Positions 9,482-17,341 of a stretch of 64,000 bases of DNA are shown piece after piece. The stretch comes from Vibrio sp. BS-M-Sm-2. Lineage in GTDB: Bacteria; Pseudomonadota; Gammaproteobacteria; Enterobacterales; Vibrionaceae. The stretch covers positions 1,488,001 through 1,552,000 of the forward strand of contig NZ_CP167895.1 in the NCBI RefSeq assembly GCF_041504345.1. The letters run 5' to 3'. Below the pieces are notes generated by a model. The model made no database searches. It saw only the letters and a program-made list of their open reading frames with translations, and had not been told where the DNA came from. The translations under genes and the position numbers were made by a program. The first letter of the stretch is position 1. Each line of letters begins with the position of its first letter.

Positions 9482-9670
9482 TTAACGGTTAATGCCGATA
9501 TCGCGTTGCATGTGACCAGATAAGTCGCTTGCGTAGTAACTACGTGGAGAGTTGTCTACGAAAAGAATATCGAAAATGTGTGCAATCAATCCTTTGAAGT
9601 TAACCGAGTAGGTCTTCTTATCCATAGAGTTAGGAACAGCGATAGTATTCATTTGTACTGCTTGAGCCAT
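9482..9670 (-). CDS. Small DUF1127-like protein
   Basis: A 62-aa protein starting MAQAVQMNTIAVPNSMDKK. Its C-terminus SGHMQRDIGINR resembles the R-D-I-G-hydrophobic-x-R ending of DUF1127 (YjiS-like) proteins, small arginine-rich polypeptides linked in other bacteria to RNA turnover or phosphate/carbon control. A dedicated terminator follows, supporting a real monocistronic gene. The upstream 300 bp are empty of other genes. Family placement is by the tail motif alone. Confidence 0.6.
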   Translation of the reverse strand: MAQAVQMNTIAVPNSMDKKTYSVNFKGLIAHIFDILFVDNSPRSYYASDLSGHMQRDIGINR

Positions 9671-9983
9671 GATTGCCTCTCTATAAATTTGTTAATGTGT
9701 TTCGTTCTGATGACAAGAATAATAGGTGATCTTTTGTAGGTTAAAAAATGACTAAAATTAGACTTTGGGATTAGTTTTTCTAATAAAACAAACCATTAAC
9801 AATGCCAAGAAATAGATATGCATATCAAGTGACTACAAATTCAATATGGTGTTTAAATCATGCATTTAGTACAAATACCCCGCAAACAACAGTGGCCAAT
9901 GTCACAGAAAATTTACATAAATAAATTTTTCACTTCATCAGCCACGTATTCATTATCGACTTTTCGATAAGTTATATTTGTTT
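9671..9983. other. AT-rich intergenic region
   Basis: No gene found. It holds the promoter of the small DUF1127-like gene on the minus strand and the 3' flank of the TerC-family gene. No clear terminator for terC is visible. Confidence 0.4.
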
Positions 9984-10985
9984 TTAATTTACTTGTTCAA
10001 TACCTGGCTTCTTCGCATAAACCGACGCTATAACCGCAATCGTCATAGTCGAGATCAGTACAGCGAGCGACCAATAAGTTGGGATAGCCCACTCACTGTC
10101 AACCAATAGCATTTTCACACCGATGAACACCATGATGAATGCCAGTGCTGGTTTCAAGTAGATGAACTTATCCATCATACCTTGTAGTACAAAATACAAC
10201 GAACGAAGGCCAAGTAACGCAAATACATTTGCCGCTAATACCAAGAACGGTTCTTGTGTTACCGCAAAGATCGCAGGGATAGAGTCCAATGCAAACATCA
10301 CGTCCATAACTGCAATCGCACCGATGACCAACATCATTGGAGTGAACGCCCATTTAGCACCCTGTTTAACCATTAATGCAGGGCCATGGAAATCCTCTGT
10401 TACCGGCATCACTTTACGAAGTAACTTTTCAGGCAGTGTATTCACACTCTCCTCTTCGCCCTTGTCTAATGCCAGTTTAATACCAGTACCAATCAAGAAC
10501 GCAGCGAACACGTAAAGTACCCAGTGGTATTCCGCCAATAGCTGTGCGCCTAATGCGATCATAATTGCACGAAGCACAAGTGCACCAATTACACCCCAAA
10601 GAAGCGCACGTGGTCTCAGATGCTCAGGAACTTGGTATTGAGCAAAGATCATCGCAAAAACAAACAAGTTGTCTACGCTAAGGGATTTTTCTAACAAGTA
10701 ACCTGTAATGAATGACACGGTTGCTTTTTGCGCTGTGTAATCACTATTCGGCGCATAAATGTCCCAAAATAGGTAAATAGAGCCAGCAAACAAAAACGCA
10801 AGTACAAACCAGAAAACACTCCAGATTGCCGCTTTTTTGATAGTAACGTTGCCGCCACGAGTCTGATAGATATCAATAGAGACGAGAATAACGGTCAGCA
10901 GGAAAAAGCCCGCATAAGTCGTCATGATTGGCGATGAAAAAAAGGATTCACTATTTGTAGATAATAGAGATTGAGTTGAGTTCAT
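9984..10985 (-). CDS. TerC/Alx-family membrane protein
   Basis: A 333-aa polytopic membrane protein. ATG at 10983-10985 is chosen because GGAGG sits 5-6 nt upstream; a longer frame to 11030 would bury that ribosome site. Conserved segments GYLLEKSLSVDNLFVF and AVMDVMFALDSIPAIFAVT are the two acidic TM motifs of TerC/Alx proteins, which in E. coli (Alx) and B. subtilis export Mn2+. The protein follows E. coli Alx along its length. A yybP-ykoY-type riboswitch precedes it, so manganese control and Mn2+ efflux are the best inference rather than tellurite resistance. Confidence 0.92.
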   Translation of the reverse strand: MNSTQSLLSTNSESFFSSPIMTTYAGFFLLTVILVSIDIYQTRGGNVTIKKAAIWSVFWFVLAFLFAGSIYLFWDIYAPNSDYTAQKATVSFITGYLLEKSLSVDNLFVFAMIFAQYQVPEHLRPRALLWGVIGALVLRAIMIALGAQLLAEYHWVLYVFAAFLIGTGIKLALDKGEEESVNTLPEKLLRKVMPVTEDFHGPALMVKQGAKWAFTPMMLVIGAIAVMDVMFALDSIPAIFAVTQEPFLVLAANVFALLGLRSLYFVLQGMMDKFIYLKPALAFIMVFIGVKMLLVDSEWAIPTYWSLAVLISTMTIAVIASVYAKKPGIEQVN

Positions 10986-11059
10986 TATTCCTCCGGGCGG
11001 AAGAACTGTACAAAGACCTTCCGCAAACAAAGCATATCAAGCTCCATTACGGATCTTGA

Positions 11060-11181
11060 CTGTGATTGCGTTGGTCTCGTTGAAGTGAAATATGGGATTT
11101 CACCTTTACATACCGGATAGACTCTTGGCCTAACGAGATGACGATATGTAAACTTGCGCTAACTACTCCCCAAACGCGTGG
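11060..11181 (-). promoter_or_regulatory. yybP-ykoY (Mn2+) riboswitch upstream of terC/alx
   Basis: On the minus strand the segment begins GCGTTTGGGGAGTAG (about 11177-11163), with the GGGGAGUAG core of the yybP-ykoY class. It then shows a pairing ACATA...TATGT, a CTCGTTAGGCCAAGAG element, and ends CGAGACCAACGC (about 11077-11066). The 5' GCGTT pairs with the 3' AACGC to close P1. This element in E. coli alx and mntP senses Mn2+ and pH. The gene start is about 75 nt downstream, consistent with control at translation. Confidence 0.85.
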
Positions 11182-11232
11182 ATAATAATCCTCTGATTCT
11201 GTTTCGTCTATATAAATTTGCACAGAAAAAGC

Positions 11233-11259
11233 AAAAAAGGAGCAACCTGCTCCTTTTTT
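11233..11259. terminator. Intrinsic terminator between the 31-aa ORF and the riboswitch
   Basis: Arms AAAAAAGGAGCA and TGCTCCTTTTTT (12 bp, loop ACC). In minus orientation it ends the transcript of the small ORF at 11349-11444 and insulates the riboswitch-controlled unit. Confidence 0.8.
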
Positions 11260-11348
11260 ATTTCTTCCACTTACGCTTGGTATAGCGTTTATTGATAATG
11301 GGAATACTGCGACTGTTCAAAGCTGATCTTATCCAGCACGTAGGACCA

Positions 11349-11444
11349 TTACAAACCTGTAGTTGGCACCAAATACACTAACGCTGACCAAACTGATACC
11401 CAACCGACAACCGCTACCGCATCTAACCAATCTTTCTTATCCAT
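11349..11444 (-). CDS. 31-residue putative membrane peptide
   Basis: A short frame begins ATG at 11442-11444 after a GTGGAGAT ribosome site and encodes a 31-aa peptide beginning MDKKDWLDAVAVVGWVSVW and ending VPTTGL. It has a charged N-terminus and then one hydrophobic helix of about 20 residues. It is followed 90 nt later by a strong terminator. No family is recognised. The good ribosome site and dedicated terminator favour a real gene, but its brevity leaves doubt. Confidence 0.55.
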   Translation of the reverse strand: MDKKDWLDAVAVVGWVSVWSALVYLVPTTGL

Positions 11445-11546
11445 GCATATCTCCACAAGAAGGCGACCTGCAGAGGTGAAGCATAAACAATGCCAATTTT
11501 ATAAATAACCCCAGTTAATAGCATTTAACATCAGTATTAGCTTCGC

Positions 11547-13286
11547 TTATCTAAAACATTCCATACAATTCAACGGTTCAATGTGTTGAAGAGACTCTGG
11601 GTGGTCTTGCAGAAACTCAATGAAGCAGTCTGCCATAGAGTCAGTGGTTACCGTGCCATCGCCTATCATATCCAACACGGCGTTATAGCCCTCTTTCCCT
11701 TTCATTGTGTAGGCAGACGACGCGCCACGGTAAATACGCTTGCGAGAAACAGTCTGCCAACCCGATTCATCAGAGTGGATTTCTAGATGGTGAATCCTGT
11801 GCCCTAAAGGCGCTTCTTTGTGGTAACAAAACCTCAGATTGTACGTATAAGGGAAACTGCCAGACCCCGTCCCCACGACGCCATTATCAATCGCGTTATT
11901 GATTGCACCTTCAAGCATGCCAGCGATCGTTTCACCTTTTACTTCATACACACCAATGGGTACGGCAAACGGTAGTAGTTTTCCGGCAATATCGGCAACA
12001 GAGACATCGCCGCTATTCAGTGAATTTCTTACACCGCCAGAGTTATGGATCGCAAAGTCTACCTGATGGCCTTTCTTATTCATTAAGTAATGGAATGACT
12101 GAGCAACCAAGGGCGCAAGTTGGCTCGGGCCTTTCTCGTCCGGGATACGTACATGGCGAAGTTTTGTATCTGCATGAGCAATAATTTGTTGCTGAAGCTT
12201 TCGAACTCGCGGCTGGTATTTATCCGTAAGAATACTCTGCAGTTCAGGATCTTTTTTACACACTGCAATATTGGGGTGATTGTTCAAAAACTCACACGCC
12301 ATATCATGTGCGTCGTCTTGCCCTACTTCACTCAATTTCGCGTCTATAAAGAGTCGACGACCTAATAACAGTTCGTTCTTACCATTAAAGTGCGTCACTT
12401 TGCCTTGAGCATCGAATTCAATTTCACAGTGGCCTAGACTCATTGCGTGGAAACCCGCTTGCACAACATAGGTGTCACCAATTTTTACACCGTAGTCATC
12501 GTCTTTCACTAAGCCGATATCCGAGAAATCACCTTGTAAACGGTGACTGTGGCCACCAACAATCACACCGATACCTTTCACATTCGCAGCTAGCTCTAAG
12601 TCGGCTTCATAACCAAGATGACTAAGTAACACAATCTTGTTGATACCTGCTTGATGGATTTGCTCAATGGTCGCTTTTGCTGTTTCCAAAGCATTTTCAA
12701 ACGGTGTATCGATATCTGGGTTAGCGATGCCTGCCATCTTGTCGATGCTTAAACCGAATATTGCGACCTTCTCGCCATCAAACTCTTTCGTTATAAAAGA
12801 AGCACTTCGTGTTTCAGGCAGATAAGGCTTAACAATTTCGTTGTCCGCTAACGTATGAGTTTTATTGATATCCTCATTCGATAGATTCCAGTTACCAGCT
12901 AACAGTGGGAATTTGATTCTTTTCGCGAAAATCGCAACGGGTTCATTACCCATGTCTAACTCGTGATTGCCGAGTGTCATGGCATCTATATTAAGGGCGT
13001 TCAACAAATCGGCGTTGGCTTTTCCCTTGAATAAAGAAAAGTACAAAGTGCCTTGGAAGCAGTCGCCAGCGTGTAGGAACAAGGTTCCAACCTTCTGGCG
13101 CTGGGCATCTTGTTCTATTTGTTTAAAGCGTGTTGAAATTCGAGCAAAGCCACCAGCACTGACATAAGGTTCAATGATGTGATTGTTCATTTTAAGTGAT
13201 AGCTGTAACGAGGTTGGTTCAAAGTATGAGTGGGTGTCGTTGATGTGTGCCAACACTATTTTTGTCGGCTTATTCTTTTTAGTCAT
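11547..13286 (-). CDS. 5'-nucleotidase / metallophosphatase (UshA family), no signal peptide
   Basis: A 579-aa two-domain enzyme. The N-terminal calcineurin-like metallophosphatase has the metal motifs AHINDTHS (about 13-20), HAGDCFQG, LGNHELDMG and VGGHSHRL. The C-terminal 5'-nucleotidase domain has the substrate motif IHNSGGVRNSLNSGDVSVAD. It should hydrolyse nucleotides or related phosphoesters. Unlike UshA, the N-terminus (MTKKNKPTKIVLAHIND) has no signal peptide, suggesting a cytoplasmic enzyme. CxxC at the end (NCMECFR) is unusual. It is a single gene divergent from ybjD. Confidence 0.88.
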   Translation of the reverse strand: MTKKNKPTKIVLAHINDTHSYFEPTSLQLSLKMNNHIIEPYVSAGGFARISTRFKQIEQDAQRQKVGTLFLHAGDCFQGTLYFSLFKGKANADLLNALNIDAMTLGNHELDMGNEPVAIFAKRIKFPLLAGNWNLSNEDINKTHTLADNEIVKPYLPETRSASFITKEFDGEKVAIFGLSIDKMAGIANPDIDTPFENALETAKATIEQIHQAGINKIVLLSHLGYEADLELAANVKGIGVIVGGHSHRLQGDFSDIGLVKDDDYGVKIGDTYVVQAGFHAMSLGHCEIEFDAQGKVTHFNGKNELLLGRRLFIDAKLSEVGQDDAHDMACEFLNNHPNIAVCKKDPELQSILTDKYQPRVRKLQQQIIAHADTKLRHVRIPDEKGPSQLAPLVAQSFHYLMNKKGHQVDFAIHNSGGVRNSLNSGDVSVADIAGKLLPFAVPIGVYEVKGETIAGMLEGAINNAIDNGVVGTGSGSFPYTYNLRFCYHKEAPLGHRIHHLEIHSDESGWQTVSRKRIYRGASSAYTMKGKEGYNAVLDMIGDGTVTTDSMADCFIEFLQDHPESLQHIEPLNCMECFR

Positions 13287-13524
13287 ATTTTCTTCTCTCT
13301 TTGTCCCTTCATACTAGGTCGAGAATCATGACAGAATCGTGAATTTTATGAAACTGCACTGCAAAAAAATACTCGAGATAGATCAAAAATCTCATTTTGC
13401 ACCGTATTAATAAACAACGGGTTTTGTGACAGGTGAGCATACCGGATTGGTATTTTTCGATTATGATTAAAGATATCTGTTAGCTTTCAAACAATTAGCA
13501 GAGCCTTCCGTTAGGAGTAAGCCT

Positions 13525-15276
13525 ATGCAACTAGAAAGAATCGAGATTTCTGGCTTTCGAGGTATCAAGCGCATGTCACTCGCGTTTGACGAGCTAACCA
13601 CGCTTATTGGTGAAAATACTTGGGGTAAGTCTTCATTATTGGATGCCCTTTCCGTCGTACTGCCTTCAGACGGTGTACCATATCACTTTGAAATGACCGA
13701 TTTTCATGTCGATTACTCTGTGTCACATCCACAGTCTCAACACCTTCAAATTGTTCTCGCATTAAAAGCTAACGACAAGAGCGAACTTAACGCAGGTCGT
13801 TATCGCAAACTCAAACCTATCTGGGTTCAAGATGAGTTTGGCGCATTTCGCATCTATTACCGAATAAGCGCGACGTTAGAGCAGTACGAAACGACCACAC
13901 ACTATGCATTTTTAGGTTTGGATGGTAATCCGCTTAAGCTTCATCATTCGGAAAAGCTCGCTCAAGAATTAATGACCTTACACCCCGTCATCCGTTTGCG
14001 TGATGCGAGGCACTTTGATCGTCCTTTCAACGGCAAGTCTCTTAATCATAATGCTCACCTCCCAACTAACAGTCAGGCTAGTAATACGAATGGAAATGGA
14101 AACGGCAGTAATCATACAAGCAATGGTAATGGGGCGAACGGAAATGGTACCAATGGTAATGGGCGCCAAGCAAGAATAGAAAAACGAATCGACAATACCT
14201 GTCGTCGCTTAATGGCGATACCAGGCCATGTCAATAAAGGTGAAATGCGCAGTAGCTTAGAGTCGATGCAAAGCCTAATCGAGCACTACTTTTCTTTCAA
14301 AAGTACTTCTCGTCGTAATCCTAGAAAACAAAGGGATGGCCTACTCTACTCAGCTGGTGCGAACGACAAGAGCATTCATCAACTTGTTGAAGAGACAAAA
14401 AATAAACAAACCCGCTTATTATTCATGGGGTTACTTAACGCCTACCTGCAAGCTAAAGGGCCAAACGACTTACGACGATGTGCTCGTCCTCTTCTGATCC
14501 TTGAAGATCCCGAAGGTCGATTACATCCAACCCATTTAGCAAGGGCGTGGAGTTTGATGCAAAAGCTACCCATGCAGAAAATCCTTACAACTAATAGCGG
14601 CGATTTACTTGCAGCAGTGCCATTCCAATCAATTCGTCGCTTGGTACGTCAATCTGACAAAACCATCGCCAATCAGCTCAACATGAATCACTTCAGTAAA
14701 GATGAACTTAGACGAATTGGGTTTCATATTCGTTTCCACCGTTCCGGTGCCCTGTTTGCTCGCTGTTGGTTATTAGTTGAAGGTGAAACCGAAGTTTGGT
14801 TATTCAATGAACTCGCCAACCAATGTGGTTACAACCTTGCAGCAGAAGGTGTGCAAATTATAGAGTTCGCTCAATCGGGACTTAAAGCTCTAATCAAAGT
14901 AGCTCAAGAGTTCGGGATTGATTGGCACGTGGTTACCGACGGAGATGCGGCAGGTAAGAAATACGCCGCAACAGTATTATCTAAGTTAGGAAAAGACCAA
15001 GCAAGACATCGCCTCACTGAACTACCAGATAGAGACATCGAGCATTACTTGTACATGAATGGTTTTGAAAACTTTTTCCGGGATATGGTTAAGATCCCTT
15101 ATGACCATCCTATCCCTCCCAAAAAAGTGGTCGCGAAGGTATTAAAGAAACACGCGAAACCCGACCTTGCATTAGCTATCGTTTCTCATTGTGAGGACCA
15201 AGGACAAGAATGCATTCCGTTATTATTGAGGTGGACGTTAAAACGCGTGATCACCATGGCGAACGGGAATACCTAA
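13525..15276 (+). CDS. ybjD: YbjD-like OLD-family ATPase/TOPRIM nuclease
   Basis: A 583-aa OLD-family protein aligned with E. coli YbjD throughout. Walker A GENTWGKSS is near residues 29-37. The ABC-like signature region LEDPEGRLHPTH is near 330. The TOPRIM domain follows with LLVEGETE (Glu), VVTDGDAAGKKYA (Asp) and the closing DIEHYLY. OLD proteins couple ATPase to nicking of DNA; some act in phage defence. An Asn/Gly-rich insert at about residues 186-212 is absent from E. coli YbjD. It is preceded by TTAGGAG before ATG 13525. A stand-alone gene with no GajB-like partner beside it. Confidence 0.9.
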   Translation: MQLERIEISGFRGIKRMSLAFDELTTLIGENTWGKSSLLDALSVVLPSDGVPYHFEMTDFHVDYSVSHPQSQHLQIVLALKANDKSELNAGRYRKLKPIWVQDEFGAFRIYYRISATLEQYETTTHYAFLGLDGNPLKLHHSEKLAQELMTLHPVIRLRDARHFDRPFNGKSLNHNAHLPTNSQASNTNGNGNGSNHTSNGNGANGNGTNGNGRQARIEKRIDNTCRRLMAIPGHVNKGEMRSSLESMQSLIEHYFSFKSTSRRNPRKQRDGLLYSAGANDKSIHQLVEETKNKQTRLLFMGLLNAYLQAKGPNDLRRCARPLLILEDPEGRLHPTHLARAWSLMQKLPMQKILTTNSGDLLAAVPFQSIRRLVRQSDKTIANQLNMNHFSKDELRRIGFHIRFHRSGALFARCWLLVEGETEVWLFNELANQCGYNLAAEGVQIIEFAQSGLKALIKVAQEFGIDWHVVTDGDAAGKKYAATVLSKLGKDQARHRLTELPDRDIEHYLYMNGFENFFRDMVKIPYDHPIPPKKVVAKVLKKHAKPDLALAIVSHCEDQGQECIPLLLRWTLKRVITMANGNT

Positions 15277-15360
15277 GCATAATTTGTTTTATAGATGCTA
15301 TCAGTTGCTCTACTGATGAAATCTTTAGTTTATTGCCTTAACCAAAACCTCAACAAAAAA

Positions 15361-15382
15361 AGGCACACCAAATGGTGTGCCT
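15361..15382 (-). terminator. Intrinsic terminator after DUF1097 gene
   Basis: Perfect 10-bp arms AGGCACACCA and TGGTGTGCCT. Only the minus strand has a following T-tract, so it terminates the DUF1097 gene. Confidence 0.8.
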
Positions 15383-15464
15383 GTATAAATCGATATACAA
15401 ATTAATTGGGGATTATCTTGCAAGAGTTCACAGTGACTAAACCATAGCTTTCTTAACGTATTTA

Positions 15465-15959
15465 TTAAGCCTTTGCCTGTTTAGCGTGTTGTTCAACAAC
15501 TTCCGAAGATTGAGTCGATTTCTCGTGAAGCCATAGCCCTGTTGCTTTCATCAAGTATCCAAACACACCACCAAGCAGTAAAGATGGTACTACAAGTTGC
15601 CAATCGCCACCTGCAGCAAACGTCGCACAGCAACCAATGAAGGTTCCTGGGATATAACCTAGCCACGCTTGTTTCGCTTGAATACACATAAAGAAAGCCA
15701 CAATAGCAGTAATCATGTAGCCTAAAATCTCTAACCCTGCGAAGGTTGAGCTTTCGATAATCACCATTGCCCAGAATACGCCTGTCATGTTGGTCAATAA
15801 GCTTCCTGCTAGTCCTTTAACGCCGCCTGTTGGCGAAGCAAAGTAGCTGGTGCAGCCTAGGAAACCTGCCCATGACAATAAGCCGAAAGAGATAGCTATC
15901 CATCCCCAAAGACCTGACAAAATACCTGTTGTTAATGAAATCGCGACTAATGTACTCAT
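15465..15959 (-). CDS. DUF1097 membrane protein (YcdZ-like)
   Basis: A 164-aa hydrophobic protein with about five or six membrane helices and motifs WGWIAISFGLLSWAGFLGC and FASPTGGVKGL that mark DUF1097 (E. coli YcdZ). No biochemical function is established for the family. It lies near a LysR regulator and a formate/nitrite channel gene. E. coli YcdZ is similarly a lone inner-membrane protein. Possible co-regulation with the LysR gene (same strand, 200 bp apart) is only inference. Confidence 0.82.
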   Translation of the reverse strand: MSTLVAISLTTGILSGLWGWIAISFGLLSWAGFLGCTSYFASPTGGVKGLAGSLLTNMTGVFWAMVIIESSTFAGLEILGYMITAIVAFFMCIQAKQAWLGYIPGTFIGCCATFAAGGDWQLVVPSLLLGGVFGYLMKATGLWLHEKSTQSSEVVEQHAKQAKA

Positions 15960-16163
15960 ACTATTTCTAAAGCCTAATTACGTCATTGAACGCAACCGGA
16001 TTTAGCCTCACTTAAAATCAAGTAAGCATACTATGGTAAGAACGCCTTCATTTAGACGATCACGATCACATTAATAATGTACGCGAATGTGCATTTATCA
16101 CCAGATAGAGACCGGAAACGCTTATTCAACATATTTAGTTATTAGTGTTTTATCAAATCTACC

Positions 16164-17069
16164 TTACAGAACCGACCGTTTGCCTTTCATCATTCGCTTA
16201 CCTTCTCGCTTAATACATTCAGCAAGTGGGTTTTCTGCCATGTCGGCACGCCAAATGAATGAAAGCGTACGCTCCATTTCAAGCTCAGGAACATTCAAAG
16301 TCACAAGCTGCCCTGATTCAACAAACTGCTCGACATCGAGATAAGGTAAACACGTTAAATATGGGCCGTTTGCTACCAAACTTCTTAAAACAGGAACGTG
16401 TTCATACTCTCGCCAAACATCGAGATCACCAATTAAATGGTGAATAGAGCTATCAAAAACTTTGCGAGTACCCGAGCCGTGTTCGCGCAATACCCACTTC
16501 GCTTGCTCTAACTGTGCCAAACTCACTCGTTCACGCTTCGCAAACGGGTGATGAGCCGAAGCAACCACCGTTAAATGGTCAGTACACCACACTTCTTGGT
16601 GAACTCGATTGTCATCACAACGACCTTCGATAACACCCAGATCATATTGATAATCTAATACACCATCAATGACAGCATCGGTACTTTGTACACCGAGCGA
16701 GATTCGCATCTCAGGAAAGTCGTTATCAATAATACTGATGAGATCCGGAACGAGGTGTTCCGCTGGCGTTTGGCTAGCACCTAATTTGAGTTCACCACTC
16801 AACAAATGCTGCTCATAGAAACCCATCTCAATTTGCTGTGCGTCTTGCAGTAAACGCTTCGCTTTTGGTCTTAACCACATGCCCCAATGAGTTAGGGCCA
16901 TTTGCTTGCCCTGCCTTTCAAACAAAGGCCTGCCGAGCATTTTTTCCAACTGTGCAAGAGACATACTTGTCGCCGACTGAGTCAACGCCAATTTGTCTGC
17001 TGCCTGACTGACACTCCCGGAGTCTGCTACTGCATCAAATACCGCGAGTTGCTTTAATGAATAACGCAA
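16164..17069 (-). CDS. LysR-family transcriptional regulator
   Basis: A 301-aa LysR-type regulator: winged HTH at residues 1-60 (LKQLAVFDAVADSGSVSQAA, then LTQSATSMSLAQLEKMLG) and a PBP2-like effector domain from about 90. It is transcribed away from the FocA-CBS gene with a 270-bp gap. That is the usual arrangement for a LysR regulator and its target. The closest enterobacterial look-alike is YeiE. The effector is unknown, but formate or nitrite transport control is a reasonable guess from position. Confidence 0.88.
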   Translation of the reverse strand: MRYSLKQLAVFDAVADSGSVSQAADKLALTQSATSMSLAQLEKMLGRPLFERQGKQMALTHWGMWLRPKAKRLLQDAQQIEMGFYEQHLLSGELKLGASQTPAEHLVPDLISIIDNDFPEMRISLGVQSTDAVIDGVLDYQYDLGVIEGRCDDNRVHQEVWCTDHLTVVASAHHPFAKRERVSLAQLEQAKWVLREHGSGTRKVFDSSIHHLIGDLDVWREYEHVPVLRSLVANGPYLTCLPYLDVEQFVESGQLVTLNVPELEMERTLSFIWRADMAENPLAECIKREGKRMMKGKRSVL

Positions 17070-17166
17070 AATTCATCCTTAATGCTTTTAATTATTTGTG
17101 TCCTGATGCTCGTTTATTATTAAGCCGATGAGCAATCAATTTCATTCTACGCGTAACAAAATCTAT

Positions 17167-17181
17167 ATCAATAAATTTGAT
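17167..17181. promoter_or_regulatory. Palindrome in LysR-focA intergenic region
   Basis: ATCAA-TAAAT-TTGAT: perfect 5-bp arms around an AT centre, midway between the divergent genes. It fits the AT-rich dyad used by LysR regulators, so it is a candidate autoregulatory operator. The arms have the reverse order of the FNR consensus (TTGAT-N4-ATCAA), so it is not an FNR box. Confidence 0.35.
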
Positions 17182-17341
17182 GTGGTTTCTAAAAATTATC
17201 AATTTTACCTCTACCCCTCAACACCCTAATCTGGAATGGCAGGACACAACGAGCCCTGCAAAACACGATTGATTATTCATTACGGATTAACCAAGTCATT
17301 AACACTAGGAATTACACATGACGGATTGTTCAAGGGGGGAT

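Noticed and set aside
17167..17181. FNR box before the FocA-CBS gene
   Set aside because: Arms are ATCAA...TTGAT, the reverse order of the FNR consensus, with the wrong spacing.
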